Assembly (NCBI GenBank): GCA_946479035.1
Contig: CAMLDW010000006.1
Coordinates: 26,736 to 90,735 of the forward strand
Direction: 5' to 3'
DNA from: an uncultured Chthonomonadaceae bacterium
Lineage (GTDB): Bacteria; Armatimonadota; Fimbriimonadia; Fimbriimonadales; Fimbriimonadaceae
DNA: 64,000 nt
Shown: in pieces, positions 1 through 7,248 of the stretch
How the letters are laid out: each line of letters opens with the position of its first letter
Position numbering within the stretch: position 1 is the stretch's first letter
Notes under the pieces: generated by a model
Seen by the model: only the letters and a program-made list of their open reading frames with translations
Told to the model about the DNA's origin: nothing
The model's database searches: none
Translations under genes and position numbers: made by a program

Positions 1-1055
1 GTGGGCTCGAGCAGAGCGATCAACAGCGCCTTTTGCATTGCGCGCGTTCCAACCACCCACGCCGCGACGCGGTTGATCGACGCGTCGAAGTAGTCGAGCC
101 CGATGTGGACGCGGTCGAGGTAGCCGTTGACGACGACCTCGCGCGCGATGAAAAGAAGATCGTCGTTCAGCACGACGACGTGGTCGCTGTCCCACCGCAC
201 TCCGCGGCTGACGTGCAGCAGTATTTCGTCGAGATAGGTCAGGCAGGAGGTGATCTTGTCGCCGATCGACTCCGTCGGGTGGTAGTGCCCTGCGTCGAGG
301 CAATACAGCTTTCCGCGCGAGACGGCATAGCCGAGATAGAACTCGTGCGACCCGACGACGTACGACTCGCTTCCGATACCAAAGAGCTTAGACTCGACTG
401 AATCCAGCACGTGCTCGAACTGCTCTTCAAAGACCTCGTCGAGCGACTCGCAGAGCCTCTCGCGCGGAGCGCGCCTGTCGGCCGGCGCGTCCTTCATCCC
501 GTCGGGGACCCAGACATTTACGACGCAGTAGCTGCCGAGCTGCTGTGCCGCGTGCTCTCCGACTTCGCGGCACCGCCGGCAGTGCTCGATCCAGAAGTCG
601 CGCACGTCCTCGTTTTGGTGCGAAAGGGTGAACCCGTCTGCGGCGAGCGGGTGCGAAAAGCAGGTCGGATTGAAGTCAAACCCCAGACCGAGCGACTTGC
701 ACCAGTCGATCCAGCCCTGGAAGTGCGCGGGTTCGATCGCGTCGCGATCGAACCTTCCGTCGCCAAATTCTCCGTACATCGCGTGCAGGTTGAGCCGGTG
801 CTTTCCGGGAATGAGCGAGAGCGCCGTGGCGAGGTCCTGCCTCAGCTCGTCGGGGGTGCGTGCCTTTCCCGGATAGTTGCCTGTGACGGCGAGCCCGCCG
901 CCGAGCGCTCCATGCGTCCCTTCGAACCCGCCGACGTCGTCGCCTTGCCAACAATGGAGGCTGATCGCAACGGCCCCAAGCGCCTTGATCGCGCCCTCTG
1001 TGTCGACGCCCAGCGCCGCGTAGCGCTCTTTGGCCAGACCGTATGCGTCGCCCAC
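1..1055 (-). CDS. rhaA: L-rhamnose isomerase (C-terminus beyond window)
   Basis: Cytoplasmic metal-dependent isomerase converting L-rhamnose to L-rhamnulose, the first step of rhamnose catabolism. About 351 residues are present; the E. coli enzyme is 419, so the last 60-70 residues lie left of the window. The frame reads through family motifs including LHCWQGDD near the N-terminus, [30 protein letters not shown] (here [12 protein letters not shown]), [32 protein letters not shown] and DYFDASINR, which carry the metal and substrate ligands. The start is GTG at 1055: an in-frame TAG lies two codons upstream, so no longer N-terminus is possible. A TAGAAT box sits 6 nt upstream and no Shine-Dalgarno is visible, so it may be leaderless. 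A GH106 rhamnosidase about 50 kb away supports rhamnose use. Identification is secure. Confidence 0.96.
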   Translation of the reverse strand, partial: MGDAYGLAKERYAALGVDTEGAIKALGAVAISLHCWQGDDVGGFEGTHGALGGGLAVTGNYPGKARTPDELRQDLATALSLIPGKHRLNLHAMYGEFGDGRFDRDAIEPAHFQGWIDWCKSLGLGFDFNPTCFSHPLAADGFTLSHQNEDVRDFWIEHCRRCREVGEHAAQQLGSYCVVNVWVPDGMKDAPADRRAPRERLCESLDEVFEEQFEHVLDSVESKLFGIGSESYVVGSHEFYLGYAVSRGKLYCLDAGHYHPTESIGDKITSCLTYLDEILLHVSRGVRWDSDHVVVLNDDLLFIAREVVVNGYLDRVHIGLDYFDASINRVAAWVVGTRAMQKALLIALLEP

Positions 1056-1061
1056 GGCGGC

Positions 1062-1067
1062 ATTCTA
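1062..1067 (-). promoter_or_regulatory. -10-like box TAGAAT of rhaA (leaderless)
   Basis: TAGAAT ends 6 nt before the GTG start of rhaA, leaving no room for a ribosome binding site. The same box-to-start spacing recurs at several other genes of the window. No convincing -35 is visible. Confidence 0.5.
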
Positions 1068-1171
1068 CGCGAGTCGGCGGTGCCACCGCCCCGGAACGGA
1101 GGAGCGTTTCTGCGGGCTGCGCGAAGCCCCGGGAAACAACCAGACGCCCGCAACGGGTAGAACACCCCATC

Positions 1172-2713
1172 ATGCGCACGGCGATAGCCTTCGCGCTCAC
1201 GCTCGCTTCGTGTGCGGCCGTCGCCCAGGAACGCGCCCCGCTCTTCGACGGCATGGGCAACCACACGTTTTCGGTCACGACCAAGAGCGCGGAGGCCCAG
1301 AAGTACTTCGACCAGGGGCTCGTGCTCGCGTACGGCTTCAACGAAGAGGAGGCGCACCGGTCGTTCCTGTACGCAGCGAAGCTGGACCCCGAGTGCGCGA
1401 TGGCGTACTGGGGCGCCGCGCTGGTGCTGGGCCCCAACCTCAACTCGCGCATGCCGAGCAGCGACTCGGACAAGGCGCGCAACCTCGCCGCGCAGGCCCA
1501 AGAAAAGCTCGATGACGAGCGACCGGTGGAACGCGAGCTGATCAGCGCGCTCCAAAAACGGTATGCGGCCGGGCGCAGCCGCAGCGACGCCGACAAGGAC
1601 TACGCCGACGCGATGCGCGAAGTCGCCAAGCAGTTTCCAGACGACGGCGACGTCGTCACGCTAGCGGCGGAATCGCTGATGGACCTGCACCCGTGGAACT
1701 TCTGGACGAACGAGAAGGTGGCGCAGCCGTGGACGCAAGAGGTGCTCGATATGCTGGACCGCGCGATCAAGCTCGATCCTACGAACCCCGGCGCGAACCA
1801 CTTCATCATCCATGCGTGGGAGGCGTCGCCCACGCCGGCGCGCGCCGTGGAGTGCGCGGACCGGCTCGGATCGCTCGCGCCGGGCGTCGAGCACCTCGTG
1901 CACATGCCCGGGCACATCTTCTATCGGATCGGGCGCTACCACGATGGGCTCGAACTGAACGTCAAGGCGACCGAGGCCTACGACTCCTATGCCCAGAGCT
2001 GCCGCGACCAAGGGATGCAGCCGATCGGTGGCTATGAGATGCACAACTGGGACTTCGTCTGGACCGGTGCGAACATCGAGGGCCGCAGCGCGCTCGCGAT
2101 CAAGGCCGCGAAGAAGTTCGGAGACGACGGGAGCGACTCGAAGCTTCCGTTCACGTACGTCCGATTTGGAAAGTGGGACGAGATCATGCGCCTGCGAGCC
2201 TCGGAGGACAAGAGCGAAATGGCGCGAGCGGCGATCTATTACGCGCGCGCGATCGCGCGCGCGCGCAAAGGCGATGCGGGCGGGGCGCAGAGCGAGTACT
2301 CCGCGCTCTTGGACGTGATCGGCCAAAGCCCGCGCAGCACAAACGAGAAGATCATGCGCGACGTCGCGGCGGGCGAGATCGCCGCAGCGCGGGGCGACTT
2401 TACGAGCGCCGTCCGCCTCTTGGAGTCGGCAAAGTCGGAGGAGGACTCGGTGACGCGGGGCGAGCTGCCCTCGTGGCACCAGCCGGTCCGGCTCGTGCTT
2501 GGGAAGGTCTTGATCGACGCAGGGAGGTTCGCGGACGCGGAGAAGGCTTATCGCGAGTCGCTCGTGCCAGACCCGGAGAACGGCTGGTCGCTGATCGGGC
2601 TGGCCCAAGCGCTGGAGGGCGAGGGGAACAGCGCCGACGCCGCGCGCGCCATGGCCCGCTTCCGCACAGCCTGGCAGTACGCGGACGTCGTGCTGACGGC
2701 GAGCAGGTTCTAG
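1172..2713 (+). CDS. secreted TPR-repeat (lipo)protein
   Basis: Exported protein of 513 residues built largely of tetratricopeptide repeats. The first 20 residues form a signal peptide; LASC at residues 11-14 fits a lipobox, though AVA-QE just after could be a signal peptidase I site. Repeat-like helical pairs are visible around residues 35-65 (A-F-YAAKLDPECAMAYWGAAL pattern), 190-215, 240-265 and near the C-terminus (AYRESLVPDPENGWSLIGLAQAL). A conserved block around HMPGHIFYRIGRY is typical of a widespread family of such proteins with no assigned function. The ATG at 1172 is chosen because it begins the signal peptide; the open frame extends further upstream. A TAGAAC box lies 8 nt before it. 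It is divergent from rhaA. Role unknown; TPR proteins usually scaffold protein interactions. Confidence 0.85.
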   Translation: MRTAIAFALTLASCAAVAQERAPLFDGMGNHTFSVTTKSAEAQKYFDQGLVLAYGFNEEEAHRSFLYAAKLDPECAMAYWGAALVLGPNLNSRMPSSDSDKARNLAAQAQEKLDDERPVERELISALQKRYAAGRSRSDADKDYADAMREVAKQFPDDGDVVTLAAESLMDLHPWNFWTNEKVAQPWTQEVLDMLDRAIKLDPTNPGANHFIIHAWEASPTPARAVECADRLGSLAPGVEHLVHMPGHIFYRIGRYHDGLELNVKATEAYDSYAQSCRDQGMQPIGGYEMHNWDFVWTGANIEGRSALAIKAAKKFGDDGSDSKLPFTYVRFGKWDEIMRLRASEDKSEMARAAIYYARAIARARKGDAGGAQSEYSALLDVIGQSPRSTNEKIMRDVAAGEIAAARGDFTSAVRLLESAKSEEDSVTRGELPSWHQPVRLVLGKVLIDAGRFADAEKAYRESLVPDPENGWSLIGLAQALEGEGNSADAARAMARFRTAWQYADVVLTASRF

Positions 2714-2748
2714 GGGAACGCTGAACTGTGCCTCTCCGATGGCGTTCC

Positions 2749-2825
2749 TTCTGACTCGCTTCTGTTCAGCACTTGTTCAGCAACGGTTCCGCAACTGTTC
2801 AGCCATTGGTCAGCAATCTCTCCGC
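2749..2825 (+). repeat. seven 11-bp tandem near-repeats upstream of aspA
   Basis: Seven consecutive 11-nt units end in GC and share the pattern NNNTGTTCAGC: ttctgactcgc, ttctgttcagc, acttgttcagc, aacggttccgc, aactgttcagc, cattggtcagc, aatctctccgc. There are no indels between units. The array lies between the TPR gene and the aspartase promoter. Eleven bp is close to one helical turn, so all copies face the same side of the DNA; a cooperative regulator site is a possible inference. Confidence 0.7.
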
Positions 2826-2833
2826 GCTCCAAG

Positions 2834-2839
2834 TAAACT
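2834..2839 (+). promoter_or_regulatory. -10-like box TAAACT of aspA (leaderless)
   Basis: TAAACT is followed by six C residues and then the GTG start of aspA. No Shine-Dalgarno is present before the start. Same geometry as at rhaA, crcB and other genes here. Confidence 0.45.
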
Positions 2840-2845
2840 CCCCCC

Positions 2846-4246
2846 GTGGACTTCCGGATCGAAAAGGACTCGCTGGGCGAGGTCCAGGTGCCAAAGGACG
2901 CCTATTGGGGGAGCCAGGCAGAGCGGAGCCGCAAGCTGTTCCAAATCAGCGGGCTGACCGAACATCCGAAGATGATCGACGCGTACGCCCTGGTCAAAAA
3001 GGCGTGCGCGAGGGCGAACACGGACCTCGGACTCTTGGACAAGGGGGTCGGTGAGGCGCTGGTGCAGGCGGCGGACGAGATCTTGGGCGGAAAGATGCGC
3101 GACCAGTTTCCGGTGGACGTGTTCCACATGGGCGCGGGCACCTCGCTCAACATGAACTTCAACGAGGTCCTTGCCAATCGCGCCGAAGAGATCCTCGGCG
3201 GAAAGAAGGGAGAGTACAAGAAGGTCAACCCCAACGACCACGCGAACTACGCGCAGTCCACCAACGACACGTTTCCCACGGCGATGCGGGTCATGTCGCG
3301 GCTGATGGTCGCGGACCTCTTGCCGCAGGTCGAGAGGCTGGCAGGTGCGCTCGCCGAGAAAGGGAAAGAGTTCGACGGAGTGCTCAAGTCCGGTCGCACG
3401 CACCTGCAGGACGCGGTGCCGATCCGTCTCGGTCAAGAGTTCGCCGCCTACGCCGCGGCCGTGCGCCGCTGCAAGAGGTGGATCGAGCTTGCCGCGCACG
3501 AGCTCGAAGAGCTGGGGATCGGTGGGAGCGCGGTGGGGACGGGCCTCAACACCCACCCCAAATACCGGGCGATGGTCGTAAAGAACCTGCGCTCGTACAC
3601 GGGGATCGAGTTCCGCAACGCCGACGACATGCGCGAGGCGATGCAGAGCCAGTTCTGCATGGCTGCGCTCTCCTCGGCGCTGCGAATGTTCTGCCTGGAG
3701 CTGACGCGGGTCACGAACGACCTTCGCCTGCTTTGTTCCGGGCCGTTGACGGGGATCGCAGAGATCACGCTGCCGCCTGTGCAGCCGGGCTCCTCCATCA
3801 TGCCGGGCAAGGTCAACCCAAGCATGGCCGAGAACATGAACCTCGTGCTGTTCCAGGTGATGGGGCAGTGCGCGGCGATCGACTACTGCGTGCAGGCGGG
3901 ACAATTGGAGCTGAACGTGATGATGCCTTCGATGGTGTTCTCAGCGCAGTTCTCGCTGCAGATCCTCACCAACACGCTCGCGACGTTCGTACCGAACTGC
4001 ATCGAGGGGATCACGGCCAACGAAGAGGTGTGCCGGCGCTACGCCGAAACCTCGCCCTCGCTCGCGACGGCGCTGAACGCGCACATCGGCTACCAGAAGG
4101 CGTCGGAGGTCGTGAAGAAGGCGCTGAAAGAGAAGAAGACGATCCCCGAGGTCGTGCGCGAGCTCGGCCTGCTCGACGAGCCGACCCTGCGCGCCGCCCT
4201 CGACCCCGCCAAACTCACCGAACCCGGCATCCCGGGGAAGGAGTAG
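2846..4246 (+). CDS. aspA: aspartate ammonia-lyase (aspartase/fumarase superfamily)
   Basis: Cytoplasmic homotetrameric lyase, 466 residues (E. coli aspartase 478), expected to convert L-aspartate to fumarate and ammonia. The superfamily signature GSSIMPGKVNP is at residues 315-325, containing the catalytic serine loop; QSTND is at 137-141 and GTGLN at 232-235. Details favour aspartase over class II fumarase: VDVFHMGAGTS, KGEYKKVNPNDH, AGQLELNVMMP and GITANEEVC match aspartase counterparts. QSTNDTFPTA is intermediate, so fumarase activity is not excluded. The GTG start at 2846 begins FRIEKDSLGEVQVP, the normal N-terminus of the family; there is no ribosome binding site. The last 56 nt are repeated exactly 601 bp downstream, beyond hicAB. 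An 11-bp repeat array lies just upstream. Confidence 0.85.
   Translation: MDFRIEKDSLGEVQVPKDAYWGSQAERSRKLFQISGLTEHPKMIDAYALVKKACARANTDLGLLDKGVGEALVQAADEILGGKMRDQFPVDVFHMGAGTSLNMNFNEVLANRAEEILGGKKGEYKKVNPNDHANYAQSTNDTFPTAMRVMSRLMVADLLPQVERLAGALAEKGKEFDGVLKSGRTHLQDAVPIRLGQEFAAYAAAVRRCKRWIELAAHELEELGIGGSAVGTGLNTHPKYRAMVVKNLRSYTGIEFRNADDMREAMQSQFCMAALSSALRMFCLELTRVTNDLRLLCSGPLTGIAEITLPPVQPGSSIMPGKVNPSMAENMNLVLFQVMGQCAAIDYCVQAGQLELNVMMPSMVFSAQFSLQILTNTLATFVPNCIEGITANEEVCRRYAETSPSLATALNAHIGYQKASEVVKKALKEKKTIPEVVRELGLLDEPTLRAALDPAKLTEPGIPGKE
4191..4246 (+). repeat. direct repeat copy 1: 3' end of aspA
   Basis: The last 56 nt of aspA including its TAG stop recur without mismatch at 4792-4847; weak similarity continues about 12 nt past the stop. 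The two copies flank hicAB, forming a 601-bp unit. Confidence 0.9.
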
Positions 4247-4284
4247 TCCGGAACCTCCTTCTTGCGCTGATGCTCCTGTCCTGC

Positions 4285-4299
4285 CCGAGCCACGCTCGG
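4285..4299 (+). terminator. small hairpin after aspA (weak terminator candidate)
   Basis: CCGAGC and GCTCGG pair around a CAC loop, 39 nt after the aspA stop. There is no T-run after it, so it may be a processing or attenuation structure rather than an intrinsic terminator. Confidence 0.3.
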
Positions 4300-4329
4300 A
4301 CGGTAACATCTCCCTCTTAGAGTTGAGCG

Positions 4330-4515
4330 ATGACGGCCAGAGAACTTGTGTCCCAACTAGAAGCGGCGGGGTGGAGACAAGACAGGCAGAAGGGGTCCCA
4401 CGCCGTCTTCAAGCATCCATCCCGACCGGGCCGGCTCGTCGTCCCGATGCACAGCGGCGATCTCCCGAAGGGCACGCTGAGTGATATACTCAAGAAGGCA
4501 GGGCTAAAGAAATGA
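4330..4515 (+). CDS. hicA: HicA-family mRNA interferase toxin
   Basis: Small dsRBD-fold toxin of 61 residues that cleaves mRNA when not bound by HicB. The sequence has the whole HicA core: an N-terminal helix ending in AAGWRQDRQKGSHAVF with the catalytic histidine in the GSH motif (residues 23-25), then the basic strand HPSRPGRLVVPMHSGDLPKGTL and the final helix SDILKKAGL. Length is typical (50-80). The start ATG at 4330 is preceded by gagttgagcg. Its stop overlaps the hicB start by 4 nt, the usual toxin-first order. The pair is enclosed by direct repeats of the aspA 3' end, suggesting arrival as a cassette. Confidence 0.9.
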   Translation: MTARELVSQLEAAGWRQDRQKGSHAVFKHPSRPGRLVVPMHSGDLPKGTLSDILKKAGLKK

Positions 4516-4730
4516 AGGAGTACCCCATCGTTCTCGAAAAGGAGGAGGACGGTCGTTTCTCGGTCTATGCGCCGGACCTGCCCGGCTGCACCAGTTGGGG
4601 GAACACCAGGGACGAGGCCATCGCCCACATCAAGGAGGCGATCGAGCTCTGGATCGAGTCGGCCAAGGCGGACGGCGACCCTGTCCCTCCCCCGGGCACG
4701 AGCCTCGAGTACATCAAGATCGCCGGCTGA
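4512..4730 (+). CDS. hicB: HicB-family antitoxin (short form)
   Basis: Antitoxin of 72 residues that neutralises HicA. Visible are the partial RNase H-like fold elements: YPIVLEKEEDGRFSVYAPDLPGCTSWGNTRDEAIAHIKEAIELWIE, the HicB core, with the PDLPGC motif at about residues 21-26. No helix-turn-helix or ribbon-helix-helix domain follows, so this is the short form; autoregulation would need DNA contacts from elsewhere or be absent. It overlaps hicA by ATGA, implying translational coupling. Expression is probably from a promoter in the 80 nt before hicA, where TAACAT at 4313-4318 is a possible -10. Confidence 0.88.
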   Translation: MKEYPIVLEKEEDGRFSVYAPDLPGCTSWGNTRDEAIAHIKEAIELWIESAKADGDPVPPPGTSLEYIKIAG

Positions 4731-4791
4731 GCGGTCTCCACACAACTCTCGCGTTTCCCAATTTCATCGGGACGGCAAGAGGAAGGGGCCA

Positions 4792-4847
4792 GCGCCGCCC
4801 TCGACCCCGCCAAACTCACCGAACCCGGCATCCCGGGGAAGGAGTAG
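4792..4847 (+). repeat. direct repeat copy 2: orphan copy of the aspA 3' end
   Basis: Exact 56-nt copy of aspA 4191-4246, here outside any gene. Together with copy 1 it brackets hicAB, resembling the two ends left by site-specific integration into a gene's 3' end or by a segmental duplication. Confidence 0.9.
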
Positions 4848-4853
4848 CCCGGA

Positions 4854-4887
4854 CCCTCCCCTCCTGCTCCCTGGGAGGAGGGGAGGG
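4854..4887. repeat. REP-like hairpin 1
   Basis: A perfect 12-bp stem: CCCTCCCCTCCT pairs with AGGAGGGGAGGG around a 10-nt loop, immediately after direct repeat copy 2. C-rich/G-rich palindromes of this kind occur scattered in many bacterial genomes. Confidence 0.7.
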
Positions 4888-4996
4888 CAGGGTGGGAGGT
4901 TCCGCAGCCCCTCGCCGCGAATGTCCGAGTCGCGGGGAGGGGTCTGGGATGGGGAACCGGGCAACCTTCATCCGCGCACTCGTCTACAGCGCCAGT

Positions 4997-5078
4997 TTCT
5001 ATGCCTCAGCCCCTTGAGGTTGAGGCTTGTGCCATCGGATCGGAACCCTCAACCCCAAGGGGTTGAGGGATAAAAACC
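4997..5078 (+). repeat. 82-bp repeat copy A with paired palindromes
   Basis: Aligns to 5455-5535 at a constant offset of 458 with few mismatches. It contains two versions of one palindrome: an imperfect one at about 5005-5026 and a perfect 11-bp stem, CCCTCAACCCC with GGGGTTGAGGG around AA, at 5046-5069. A short A-run follows. Confidence 0.8.
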
Positions 5079-5149
5079 GCTAGTAGGCACGGGTCTAGTG
5101 TATAACGGAACGGGCCGTTTTGTCGGTTGTCCCCTCGGCCCGCGCCGTG

Positions 5150-5302
5150 GTACGGCGCTTCGGTACGGCCGTACGGGGGCTTGGGAGGGTTGTACGGTGC
5201 TTCCGTACGACCGTCCGGAACCCCCGCACCTTGGTACGGACCGTCCGTTCCACCCTCCGGACCTCCCGTTCCTAGGTTCACTTGAACCGGACGCCCGTAC
5301 GG
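5150..5302 (+). other. GTACGG/CCGTAC-rich stretch
   Basis: About seven copies of GTACGG or its complement lie in 150 bp (first at 5150, last at 5297), several in back-to-back pairs such as ggtacggccgtacggg. Not coding. The density is far above chance for a hexamer. Confidence 0.6.
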
Positions 5303-5350
5303 ACCAGGCGTCCCAGGCTCATTTGAACCTGGCTAGGCTCGATTGAACCT
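5274..5350. repeat. three copies of the palindrome AGGYTCANTTGAACCT
   Basis: Copies at 5274-5289 (AGGTTCACTTGAACCG), 5315-5330 (AGGCTCATTTGAACCT) and 5335-5350 (AGGCTCGATTGAACCT). The last two start exactly 20 bp apart. A half site TTTGAACCT follows at 5352-5360. The same palindrome, as AGGCTCAATTGAGTCT, overlaps a promoter at 14602-14617. Could be operators or decayed repeat units. Confidence 0.6.
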
Positions 5351-5364
5351 GTTTGAACCTAATT

Positions 5365-5390
5365 CCCCTCTCCCCTCTGGGGGAGAGGGG
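5365..5390. repeat. REP-like hairpin 2
   Basis: A perfect 11-bp stem: CCCCTCTCCCC pairs with GGGGAGAGGGG around TCTG, followed by ctaggggtgagggga. This is a very common bacterial REP-like sequence type. Confidence 0.7.
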
Positions 5391-5454
5391 CTAGGGGTGA
5401 GGGGAACGGCGGCTCGCTCTGCTACGATTGGGCTCGGCCGCGACCGCCCAGGGA

Positions 5455-5535
5455 TTCTATGCCTCAGCCGCTTGGGGTTGAGGCTTGTGCGCTCGGATAA
5501 AAACCCTCAACCCCAAGGGGTTCAGAGATAGAACC
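5455..5535 (+). repeat. 82-bp repeat copy B
   Basis: Second copy of the repeat at 4997. Its first palindrome keeps the GGGGTTGAGG arm while the second is degraded on its right arm (ttcagag in place of ttgaggg). The two copies bracket the GTACGG stretch, the 16-bp palindromes and hairpin 2. Confidence 0.78.
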
Positions 5536-5578
5536 AGAGGATGAACAAACCAGCGTTGCGCCGACACTCACTGACAAG

Positions 5579-6373
5579 ATGAGTCTCTCCTTGCTGCTGC
5601 TTCTCTTGATTCAAGTCCATACGGAAGGGACCGACGGCCCGGCTCTGCCGCTCGACCTGCTCAAGGGTGAAGCGCCAGTCAAGACCACGGTCTCGGACTA
5701 CTGGGTGGACGGCTACTACCAAGTCGAGTTCGAGTATCGGGTGAGCAGACCGGTGGCGGAGCTTGGTGCGCAGTTTGCGAAAGAAAAGTTCGTTACAGGC
5801 TCTACGGGCCATCGTGCGGGCAGCTCGTTCGTCGGGAACCGCGACGGCGACGGAGTGCTGCAGACGGTCTCGATCTACCGCAGGGTATTGCAATTTGTCT
5901 CATCGGGCCCGAAGGGACGAGAGGAGGGCGTGAAGGAGGACCCATACACGACTGTGACGGTGATCGAGACCGTGCGCCCGGGCGTTCGACCGTCCAAGTG
6001 GTACGCGGCAGCGGTCTCGAAGACGCCCCCGGCGCCGATGATCGAGATTCCGTGCTTCAGGCCATCCAAAGCAACGACGGTCTCTCTCTCGAGCTTTGAA
6101 GGGCTCATGTCGAGCAAAGGCATGCGGTTCACCGGCAAAGACGCCGCGGTCTACACTGCCGTGATTGCCATGTCCCTAGACGAGGCGACGGCTCAGTTCG
6201 AGGTCTGGGCAAAGGCGAACGGATACACGCGGACTCCAATAGGAAGTTGGTTCAAGGCTGGCGCCAAAATGTTCGAGATCCAAATCGGGCACGCGGAGAA
6301 AGGCAATTCGATAATGACCGTCTACACGAGCGACCGCAAGGCTGTGCACCCGATCGCTTGGGAGAAGTTCTAG
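5579..6373 (+). CDS. secreted protein of unknown function
   Basis: 264 residues. The first 11 residues are almost all leucine, serine and isoleucine (MSLSLLLLLLI), a short export signal or anchor. The rest is a soluble mixed alpha/beta sequence without a domain I recognise. A segment around 85-120 with basic and threonine-rich strands (YTTVTVIETVRPG) and the end IMTVYTSDRKAVHPIAWEKF look like beta-strands. The ATG at 5579 follows the repeat-filled intergenic region, and another TGA lies directly before it. It ends 29 nt before the enoyl-CoA hydratase start but has no obvious functional link to it. It may be an accessory gene that came with the neighbouring repeats; base composition is somewhat lower in GC than its neighbours. 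Confidence 0.6.
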   Translation: MSLSLLLLLLIQVHTEGTDGPALPLDLLKGEAPVKTTVSDYWVDGYYQVEFEYRVSRPVAELGAQFAKEKFVTGSTGHRAGSSFVGNRDGDGVLQTVSIYRRVLQFVSSGPKGREEGVKEDPYTTVTVIETVRPGVRPSKWYAAAVSKTPPAPMIEIPCFRPSKATTVSLSSFEGLMSSKGMRFTGKDAAVYTAVIAMSLDEATAQFEVWAKANGYTRTPIGSWFKAGAKMFEIQIGHAEKGNSIMTVYTSDRKAVHPIAWEKF

Positions 6374-6389
6374 CCCCGGCCCGACGCGC

Positions 6390-6395
6390 CATACT
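6390..6395 (+). promoter_or_regulatory. -10-like box CATACT before the enoyl-CoA hydratase
   Basis: CATACT lies 7 nt upstream of the ATG at 6403. An AGG touches the start codon and is too close to serve as a ribosome binding site. Fits the leaderless pattern of the window. Confidence 0.35.
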
Positions 6396-6402
6396 TGTCA
6401 GG

Positions 6403-7158
6403 ATGCTTCGGATCGAGTCCGACGGCCCTGTGCTTCGCCTGACCTTGGACAGGCCCGAGGTGCGCAACGCGATCAACGACGAGCTGATCTCCGCGCTGAC
6501 CGGCGCCTTCGCCGACCTGCCTCCCGGAACGCGGGCAGTCGTGCTTGGCGGGGCAGGCAAGTCGTTCTGCGCAGGCGGCGACCTGAACTGGATGGCGAAG
6601 GCCGCCAACTACACCGAAGAGGAGAACTACGCCGACGCGATGAGGCTCGGCGACCTCTTCGACGCGTTCTGCGACTGCCCTGCGGTCGTGATCGCGCGCG
6701 TTCACGGCGCGGCGTTCGGCGGAGGGAGCGGGCTGGTGTGCGCGAGCGACGTGGCGATCGCAGCCGAGGGTACGAAGTTCAGCTTCAGCGAGGTGCGGCT
6801 AGGGCTGATACCGGCGACGATCTCGACGATCGTGATCCCGAAGATCGGCAGCGGCCACGCGCGGCACCTCTTCACGACCGGAGAGGCGTTTGGATCGGAC
6901 CACGCTCTGCGCATCGGACTGGTGCACAAGGTCGTGCCGGAGGCAGAGCTGGACTCTTCCGTCGAGGCCGTGGTGGCGGACGTCTTGAAGAACGGTCCGG
7001 AGGCCGTGGCGAGCGCAAAGCACGTCGCGGTACACGGGCCGTACCCAATGTCGGAGTCGGCGCGCCTACTTGCAAAGGCGAGGGCGGGCGAGGAAGGGAA
7101 AGAGGGCGTGAAGGCGTTTCTGGAGAAGCGGAAGGCGTCGTTTGTGGTGGAGCGATAG
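6403..7158 (+). CDS. enoyl-CoA hydratase/isomerase (methylglutaconyl-CoA hydratase-like)
   Basis: Crotonase-fold enzyme, 251 residues, cytoplasmic, adding water to an enoyl-CoA. The oxyanion-hole motif is FCAGGDLNWM (about residues 49-58) and the second one HGAAFGGGSGLVCASDVAIA (about 102-121); FSEVRLGLIPATIS follows. The DLNWM version is typical of LiuC and AtuE hydratases of leucine and isoprenoid breakdown rather than of FadB-type enzymes. The ATG at 6403 begins a normal family N-terminus; the open frame upstream overlaps the previous gene. It lies 90 nt before a biotin carboxylase of the methylcrotonyl or propionyl-CoA carboxylase type, so a leucine-degradation role is plausible but no carboxyltransferase gene is nearby. 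Confidence 0.85.
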   Translation: MLRIESDGPVLRLTLDRPEVRNAINDELISALTGAFADLPPGTRAVVLGGAGKSFCAGGDLNWMAKAANYTEEENYADAMRLGDLFDAFCDCPAVVIARVHGAAFGGGSGLVCASDVAIAAEGTKFSFSEVRLGLIPATISTIVIPKIGSGHARHLFTTGEAFGSDHALRIGLVHKVVPEAELDSSVEAVVADVLKNGPEAVASAKHVAVHGPYPMSESARLLAKARAGEEGKEGVKAFLEKRKASFVVER

Positions 7159-7248
7159 ACCGTTGGATCGACTCAACCCCCTCCTAACTTCCCCCGACGC
7201 GATACAGGGTAAGCGTCGTCACACTGGCTTTGCCGGGGGAGGAATGCC

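Larger units (their letters stand above)
4848..5578. other. 731-bp gene-free region rich in palindromes and repeats
   Basis: No credible coding sequence is seen in any frame; open frames here are low-complexity shadows of repeats. The region holds two long C-rich/G-rich hairpins, two copies of an 82-bp repeat, a GTACGG-rich stretch and three copies of a 16-bp palindrome, listed separately. It looks like accumulated REP-type and recombination-prone sequence downstream of the hicAB insertion. Confidence 0.75.

Noticed and set aside
676..1596. Long open frames on the minus strand over the rhaA start region (676-1596, 842-1555)
   Set aside because: They are out-of-frame shadows of rhaA and the TPR gene; compositions are arginine/alanine-rich and carry no family motif. 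The true rhaA frame runs off the left edge.
2739..2957. Open frame through the 11-bp repeats
   Set aside because: It overlaps the start of aspA in another frame and is explained by the tandem repeat; no ribosome binding site or motif.
4567..5073. Open frames across the 4.85-5.58 kb region
   Set aside because: Proline/arginine/serine-rich translations of palindromes and C/G tracts, no conserved features; treated as non-coding repeats.
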